Positions 5,884-10,058 of a stretch of DNA of 10,058 nucleotides are shown here, in pieces; position 1 is the stretch's first letter, and every line of letters starts with the position of its first letter. The stretch covers positions 1-10,058 of the forward strand of contig CABSMV010000074.1 in NCBI GenBank assembly GCA_902478935.1, in the 5' to 3' direction. The DNA comes from an uncultured Collinsella sp. Lineage in GTDB: Bacteria; Actinomycetota; Coriobacteriia; Coriobacteriales; Coriobacteriaceae. A model generated the notes under the pieces. It searched no databases. It was not told where the DNA came from and saw only the letters and a list, made by a program, of their open reading frames with translations. The position numbers and the translations under genes are program-made.

Positions 5884-7038
5884 CTAGAAGCTGCCGCGCT
5901 TGAGGAAGTCAGGAAGCTCAAACTGGTCGTTGCCAAAGTTGGGGAGCTCGGTACCACCGACGTTGCGAGTCGGGGCAGCCTGAGCCGGGCTCGTGGCAGG
6001 AGCGGTGCGCTGCGGCTCGGTAGAAGCAGCGGCCTTGCTCTGGGACTGCTGTGCAGCGAAGAGCTCGTCCTGACGGTTGACGTTGGAGTCGGAGAAGCCC
6101 GTAGCGATGACGGTAATACGCACCTGATCGCCCAGGGACTCGTCGACAACGGTACCGAAGATGATGTTGGCCTCGGGGTCGACGGCGTTGGCGACAACGT
6201 CGGCGGCGTCGCTGATCTCCTGAATGCCCAGGTCCTTGGAACCGGCAATGGAAAGCAGGACGCGCGTAGCGCCATCGATGGAGCTCTCGAGCAGCGGGCT
6301 GGAAATAGCCTGCTGGGCAGCGTCGACGGCACGGGTGTCCCCAGAAGCGGTACCGATACCCATCATGGCGGTACCGGCCTGCTTCATGATGGTCTTAACA
6401 TCGGCGAAGTCCAGGTTGATGATACCGGGGACGGTGATGAGGTCGGTGATGCCCTGGGTGCCCTGGGAAAGGACGCCATCGGCGATTGCGAAGGCCTCAA
6501 GCATGGTGGTCTTCTTCTCGGCGATGTCGAGCAGCTTGTCGTTAGGGATAACGATCATGGTGTCGACGCAGTCGGAAAGCGTCTTAATGCCTTCTTCGGC
6601 GCTCTTCTTGCGCTTGCGGCCCTCAAACGTAAAGGGCTTGGTCACGACGGCGACGGTCAGCGCGCCGACCTCGTTCATCGCGATATCGGCAACGATGGGG
6701 GCAGCGCCGGTACCGGTGCCGCCGCCCTCGCCGCAGGTGATGAACACCATATCGGCGCCAGCGAGCGCCTCGGCGATGTCGTCGCGGGACTCATCGGCGG
6801 CCTTACGGCCGACCTCGGGGTTGGCGCCAGCGCCCAGGCCGCGGGTCAGGTCGGTGCCGATGTGCACCTTGATATCGGCATCAGAGATCGCGAGTGCCTG
6901 AGCATCGGTGTTGATGGCAACAAACTCGACGCCGCGGATACCCTCTTCGATCATTCGATTGACCGCGTTGGTACCGCCGCCGCCGACGCCGACCACCTTA
7001 ATGACGGCAAGGTAGTTGTTGATCTCTGTCTCGTGCAT
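5884..7038 (-). CDS. ftsZ: Cell division protein FtsZ
   Basis: Tubulin-like GTPase that forms the Z-ring at the division site and recruits the divisome. The 384 residues include GVGGGGTNAVNRM (17-29), the tubulin signature GGGTGTG (105-111), and the T7 catalytic loop NLDFADV (208-214). A variable Gln/Ala/Ser/Pro linker of roughly 60 residues follows the GTPase and C-terminal domains. The last residues ELPDFLKRGSF form the conserved C-terminal peptide that binds partners such as SepF or FtsA. Length is typical. The chosen start, ATG 7036-7038, has GGAGG (7045-7049) 6 nt upstream. An ATG ten codons earlier has no such site and would place the ribosome binding site inside the gene. Transcription may come from a promoter in the 200-bp gap after ftsQ, with some read-through from ftsQ since I see no terminator there. 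A strong terminator follows. Confidence 0.98.
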   Translation of the reverse strand: MHETEINNYLAVIKVVGVGGGGTNAVNRMIEEGIRGVEFVAINTDAQALAISDADIKVHIGTDLTRGLGAGANPEVGRKAADESRDDIAEALAGADMVFITCGEGGGTGTGAAPIVADIAMNEVGALTVAVVTKPFTFEGRKRKKSAEEGIKTLSDCVDTMIVIPNDKLLDIAEKKTTMLEAFAIADGVLSQGTQGITDLITVPGIINLDFADVKTIMKQAGTAMMGIGTASGDTRAVDAAQQAISSPLLESSIDGATRVLLSIAGSKDLGIQEISDAADVVANAVDPEANIIFGTVVDESLGDQVRITVIATGFSDSNVNRQDELFAAQQSQSKAAASTEPQRTAPATSPAQAAPTRNVGGTELPNFGNDQFELPDFLKRGSF

Positions 7039-7044
7039 GTCGGT

Positions 7045-7049
7045 CCTCC
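7045..7049 (-). promoter_or_regulatory. ftsZ ribosome binding site
   Basis: GGAGG on the minus strand 6 nt before ATG 7036-7038. It selects the start beginning MHETEINNYL over the ATG at 7066-7068. Confidence 0.85.
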
Positions 7050-7159
7050 GAACAAAGGTTATTGCCATAGCATGGGTTGACCCCTGCGCACATTAACCTT
7101 CAAGTTGAAAGTAAATGCAAAGGTAAACCGTATTATGTTTGCACATTATGAACGTATCA

Positions 7160-7173
7160 GTCAAATAATTGAC
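7160..7173. repeat. Palindrome in the ftsZ upstream region
   Basis: GTCAA-ATAA-TTGAC, a perfect 5-bp inverted repeat around an AT core. It lies 19 bp past the candidate -10 in the ftsZ leader. Nearby are TTCAA-G-TTGAA at 7099-7109 and an 8-bp direct repeat GCACATTA at 7088-7095 and 7141-7148. They may be protein-binding sites; the evidence is pattern only. Confidence 0.3.
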
Positions 7174-7191
7174 GGTGAAAACCAAACAAAC

Positions 7192-7220
7192 CAGATAAAC
7201 GGCGCGGTATGCCCCGTCAA
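7192..7220 (-). promoter_or_regulatory. Candidate ftsZ promoter
   Basis: On the minus strand TTGACG (7215-7220) is separated by exactly 17 nt from TATCTG (7192-7197), a good match to the housekeeping sigma pattern. It begins 16 bp past the ftsQ stop and would give a leader of about 145 nt. A weaker alternative, TTCACC with TACGTT at 17-nt spacing, lies further downstream. The gap 7039-7236 is visibly AT-richer than the genes around it. Confidence 0.5.
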
Positions 7221-7236
7221 CAAAGGCCAGAAGACG

Positions 7237-8505
7237 CTACGAGGTCGGTGCGTTCCTAAACGTATAGTTGCCAGGAGATCGAACGTTGATATACGTCACG
7301 CCCTCCACCTGCGAAAGCAGCTTGGTAACGATACGCTCCTTTTTGGCAATGTCATCCGAATCTCCGAGCGACACCTCGATACCGTTATCGAGATTCGCCG
7401 AGATGGCCTCGACCGAGGGCGTGGAAATATCCTTGACCTGGCCCAGGAACTCGCTCGAGAATCCGCGGACGTAATCCAGGCCGGCCTTGACCGCCTTGGA
7501 ATTTACCGCTTGCCCCGAAACCGGCGCGACATCGGCCGAGACATCGGTCAGCAGCACGGCTCCGTAATGTTTGGCGAGCGCCAGGGCGGCATCGATGCCG
7601 TTTAGGGTGTTGGCACCCTCCCCCGTTGTGATGACATTACCCTGGTCGTCAACATCGACCGAGGTAGACAGCGGTGCAATCCATGTGTCATCGTCCCCGA
7701 TCGCCCATGCAAGATCGTCGGAGCTAATGTAGGCAATTGCGATAACCTTGCGTTCCGTCGGCGTGATGATGAGCGTATGGGGAAATTGACGCTGAACATC
7801 CACGCCCGAAACCCACGGATTTTGCTTGAGGCCCTCGGTGATCTGGTCGGGATTCACATTGAACAGCGACGTGTCCTCGGGCAGATCGATCAGCTGGATG
7901 GCATCGTGCTTGGTCACATGCTCGCTGCCCTGGATCTGAATATCGGTAGCGGCGAACAGGCCAGAGTTAATGACGACGACGGCAACGACTGCAAGCACTG
8001 CCAGAGCGGCAAGGATGCCGCCCGCGATTTTGCCCTTGCCCTTAACGGCAGAAGCGGCACCCGCCGCATGATTTGCCAGGGCGCCGATCGATGACAACGG
8101 ATTAGAGCCCTTTTTGCCCGATTGCGGTTTTGCGGAGGCCGACACCGACGTCAGCATACGTGGCTTAGATGCACCCAGCGCGCGACCGGGACGCGTCACC
8201 TTTGCCCCCAACGAGGGCTTGGGCGACGCTATGGGGCGAGAAGGTATGGCGCCCATCGCCGGTTTGGGCGTCACCGAGGGACGTGCCACCGGACGAGTAA
8301 CATTTTTGGCCGCGGGGCGTCCGCCAAGCTGCGAACCGACAGTCGAACGTTTGGCAGGCCGCACGGACCCAGCAGGCTTAGAAGGCATAACGGACTTACG
8401 TTGAGGCTGAGACGGTGCGCCGGAACGCCCTCCGGCGCGGCGGAAGGTTGGTTTCGATGCTCTAGAAGCCGAGGAATTTAACTTCCGGTCTGAGCTCGAT
8501 GCCAT
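7237..8505 (-). CDS. ftsQ: FtsQ/DivIB-type cell division protein with long basic N-terminus
   Basis: Single-pass membrane protein that links early and late divisome proteins (FtsB, FtsL, FtsW/FtsI). The 422 residues fall into three parts. Residues 1-159 are predicted cytoplasmic and disordered, rich in Pro, Ala, Ser, Lys and Arg, with about 31 basic residues and one acidic one. One hydrophobic segment follows at 160-184. Outside the membrane is a POTRA domain (about 186-255, starting ATDIQIQGSEHV) and the beta-rich FtsQ domain to the C-terminus. The family is usually 250-330 residues, so the extra length is mostly the N-terminus. The start at ATG 8503-8505 lies inside murB (44-bp overlap). 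A GGGAGG run sits only 3 nt upstream, which is close, so the exact start is less certain. No better start was found. Position between murB and ftsZ supports the call. Confidence 0.9.
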   Translation of the reverse strand: MASSSDRKLNSSASRASKPTFRRAGGRSGAPSQPQRKSVMPSKPAGSVRPAKRSTVGSQLGGRPAAKNVTRPVARPSVTPKPAMGAIPSRPIASPKPSLGAKVTRPGRALGASKPRMLTSVSASAKPQSGKKGSNPLSSIGALANHAAGAASAVKGKGKIAGGILAALAVLAVVAVVVINSGLFAATDIQIQGSEHVTKHDAIQLIDLPEDTSLFNVNPDQITEGLKQNPWVSGVDVQRQFPHTLIITPTERKVIAIAYISSDDLAWAIGDDDTWIAPLSTSVDVDDQGNVITTGEGANTLNGIDAALALAKHYGAVLLTDVSADVAPVSGQAVNSKAVKAGLDYVRGFSSEFLGQVKDISTPSVEAISANLDNGIEVSLGDSDDIAKKERIVTKLLSQVEGVTYINVRSPGNYTFRNAPTS

Positions 8506-9373
8506 ACGCCTCCCTCACCTTTCCGTGCACATGTCTGATAACCGCGGCCACGTCATCGGCCGAGGCGGTTCCGTTATTAACGATAAAATTAGCGTGTACG
8601 GGCGAAACTTCCGCGCCGCCAACCGAAAAACCCTTTAATCCACAATCCTCGATAAGCTTGCCCACGCTCGCATCGGGCGGGTTGCGAAATACCGACCCGC
8701 AGGATGCACAGCCCATGGGCTGTGTGCGCTTACGCCGCGTCAGGTACCGCTCCATACGTTCACGGATATCGGCCTTGGGCGCAGGTTTGAGCTTGAGCAC
8801 GCATTCCAGAATGATCTCGTTACGCGGCAGGCTGCATTCACGGTAGCCCCAAGCGATCTCCGAGCCCGCGTAATGCTTGATGCCGGAGCTCGGGTCAAAC
8901 GTAACGACATCTTCGACCAGCGAGCCAATCCACTCGGTTCGCGTGCCGGCATTCATGGACACGGCGCCGCCAACGGAGCCGGGAATACCGACCGCAAACT
9001 CAAGGCCCGAAAGGCTGCGCGACAGCGCGTCGTTGACTAGGCGAGCGAATATTACGCCCGCACCGACCGTCAGCGTACAACCGTCTTCGGCGACAACCGT
9101 ACGCTGGAACTCACGCCCCAACGAAATGACGGCGCCGCGATAGCCTGCATCGGCAACAAGCAGATTAGATCCCTTGCCGATAATGACCCACGGCACCTGC
9201 TCACGATCGAGCACCGCAACGGCGCGACGCAAGGCATGATAGCTGTGACACGTCACAAAGAGGTCCGCCTTGCCGCCGATACGATAGCTCGTATGGCGCG
9301 CGAGGCGTTCATCCTCAATTACGTCCGTATCGATCATGCCCGAAAGCGCCATGACGGCGTTAAACAGACCCAT
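8462..9373 (-). CDS. murB: UDP-N-acetylenolpyruvoylglucosamine reductase MurB
   Basis: FAD enzyme that reduces enolpyruvyl-UDP-GlcNAc to UDP-MurNAc with NADPH, the second committed step of peptidoglycan precursor synthesis in the cytoplasm. The 303 residues show HTSYRIGGKAD (27-37), FAD-binding GKGSNLLV (66-73) and IPGSVGGAVSMNAG (130-143), GYREC (176-180), and the catalytic serine S227 in CGSVFRNP. The conserved glutamate near the C-terminus is E297 in RPEVKFLG. The length and lack of the E. coli-type Tyr loop fit the shorter type II MurB of Gram-positives. The gene starts with ATG 5 bp after the murC stop, without a clear ribosome binding site, so coupling to murC is likely. Internal ATGs at residues 8 and 13 are no better supported. 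The end overlaps ftsQ by 44 bp. Confidence 0.96.
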   Translation of the reverse strand: MGLFNAVMALSGMIDTDVIEDERLARHTSYRIGGKADLFVTCHSYHALRRAVAVLDREQVPWVIIGKGSNLLVADAGYRGAVISLGREFQRTVVAEDGCTLTVGAGVIFARLVNDALSRSLSGLEFAVGIPGSVGGAVSMNAGTRTEWIGSLVEDVVTFDPSSGIKHYAGSEIAWGYRECSLPRNEIILECVLKLKPAPKADIRERMERYLTRRKRTQPMGCASCGSVFRNPPDASVGKLIEDCGLKGFSVGGAEVSPVHANFIVNNGTASADDVAAVIRHVHGKVREAYGIELRPEVKFLGF

Positions 9374-9378
9374 GGGGT

Positions 9379-10012
9379 TTAAGCGTCTTTCTTGGCAGTC
9401 AGATACTCGATGAACTCGGGGCCGACCGTCGTGACGTCGCCGGCGCCCATGGTAAGCAGCAAATCGCCCTCGCCCACCATTTTCTCGAGCTCCTCATTGA
9501 GCTCAAGACGGCTCGAGCAGTACACGACCTCCTTGCCGGGATGCTTGGCGCGCACGGTATCGGCAAGCATCTTGGACGTGACACCCGGGATGGGCATCTC
9601 GCCGGCAGAGAACACGTCAATCAACAGCAGCTTGTCAGCATTGGCGAATGCGTCGGCAAAGTCATCGCACAGAGCCTGCAGGCGCGAATAGCGGTGCGGC
9701 TGGAACACGACGTCGACATGTTTGTAGCCCAGCGAAGAGGCAGCAGCGAGCGTCGCCTTGATCTCGGTGGGATGATGGCCGTAATCGTCAACCACCGTGA
9801 TGCCGTCGATATCGCCCACGTGGGTAAAGCGACGGCGGACGCCTTCAAAACTCGAAAGTGCCTTAGCGGCGGCGTCGATATCGAGGCCTAGGACATGGGC
9901 GACGGTCAAGACGGCCGTGGCGTTGAGCATGTTGTGACGACCAGGGTTGCTCTTAATCTCGACAGCGTGCTCGGTGCCGTCCTCAAAGCGAACGATAAAG
10001 TCGCTCTGGATG
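9379..10012 (-). CDS. murC: UDP-N-acetylmuramate-L-alanine ligase MurC, C-terminal fragment
   Basis: Last 210 codons of MurC, which joins L-alanine to UDP-MurNAc using ATP in the cytoplasm. The fragment begins within the central ATPase domain. It shows GRHNMLN (fragment 24-30, the HN.xN motif of Mur ligases) and FEGVRRRF, then the C-terminal domain with DDYGHHPTE (75-83), FQPHRYSR (103-110), DVFSAGEMPIPGV and TMGAGDV. The whole family is about 450-480 residues, so the N-terminal UDP-binding domain and the P-loop are missing. The reading frame runs on into the adapter and would give a false N-terminus (MLRSLVGSEMCIRDS). Those residues are not part of the protein. It lies upstream of murB with a 5-bp gap. 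Confidence 0.96.
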
Positions 10013-10058
10013 CTGTCTCTTATACACATCTCCGAGCCCACGAGACTCCTGAGCATCT
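10013..10058. other. Nextera i7 sequencing adapter (not genomic)
   Basis: Reverse complement of the left-end adapter: Tn5 mosaic end at 10013-10031, read-2 tail at 10032-10046, index TCCTGAGC at 10047-10054, then ATCT of the P7 sequence. Genomic DNA ends at 10012. Confidence 0.98.

Noticed and set aside
4869..6332. pgeF as a 487-residue protein with a long N-terminal extension
   Set aside because: The extra part runs through the ftsZ terminator and over ftsZ in another frame, is low-complexity Ser/Pro/Thr/Leu, and the true start has an ideal ribosome binding site.
49..10012. CRISPR arrays, tRNA or rRNA genes, toxin-antitoxin or defence genes
   Set aside because: No regularly spaced repeats, no tRNA-like fold noticed, no rRNA sequence, and no room between the identified genes; the gaps are at most about 215 bp.
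1..10058. Transposon or integrated element bounded by terminal inverted repeats
   Set aside because: The repeats are sequencing adapter with a sample index; there is no transposase and the interior is core chromosomal genes.

Overview
The window is a 9,964-bp stretch of GC-rich bacterial DNA (positions 49-10012) with Illumina Nextera adapter sequence at both ends (1-48 and 10013-10058). The adapters cut two genes, yggS on the left and murC on the right. All recognisable genes lie on the minus strand, so transcription runs from right to left. The proteins look actinobacterial. FtsZ has a C-terminal ELPDFLKRGSF-type tail, FtsQ has a long basic N-terminus, and the order murC-murB-ftsQ-ftsZ-pgeF is the division and cell-wall (dcw) order. 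I favour a gut Coriobacteriia member such as Collinsella or a relative. That assignment is inference from protein character and gene order, not from a database match.

Layout in the direction of transcription. (1) murC (3' part), murB and ftsQ are tightly packed, making UDP-MurNAc precursors and the divisome scaffold. (2) A roughly 200-bp AT-richer gap with a candidate promoter precedes ftsZ, which ends at a strong intrinsic terminator. (3) A roughly 155-bp regulatory gap holds an 11-bp-period direct repeat that looks like a Pho box, a candidate promoter, and a compact leader that can fold as a three-way junction. (4) pgeF (laccase-domain purine nucleoside enzyme) overlaps pstS by the ATGA motif, followed by pstC, pstA, pstB and phoU: the complete high-affinity phosphate ABC importer and its regulator. 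(5) A possible terminator hairpin precedes yggS (PLP homeostasis protein), of which 89 codons remain.

The most interesting points are about arrangement. The usual actinobacterial order ftsZ-pgeF-yggS is interrupted by a whole pstSCAB-phoU module. pstS has no promoter gap or good ribosome binding site of its own, so the phosphate operon appears to be read from the pgeF promoter, where the Pho-box-like repeat sits. pgeF may therefore be a phosphate-starvation gene here. No exotic defence, mobile or biosynthetic system is present. The large plus-strand reading frames are antisense shadows of the real genes.
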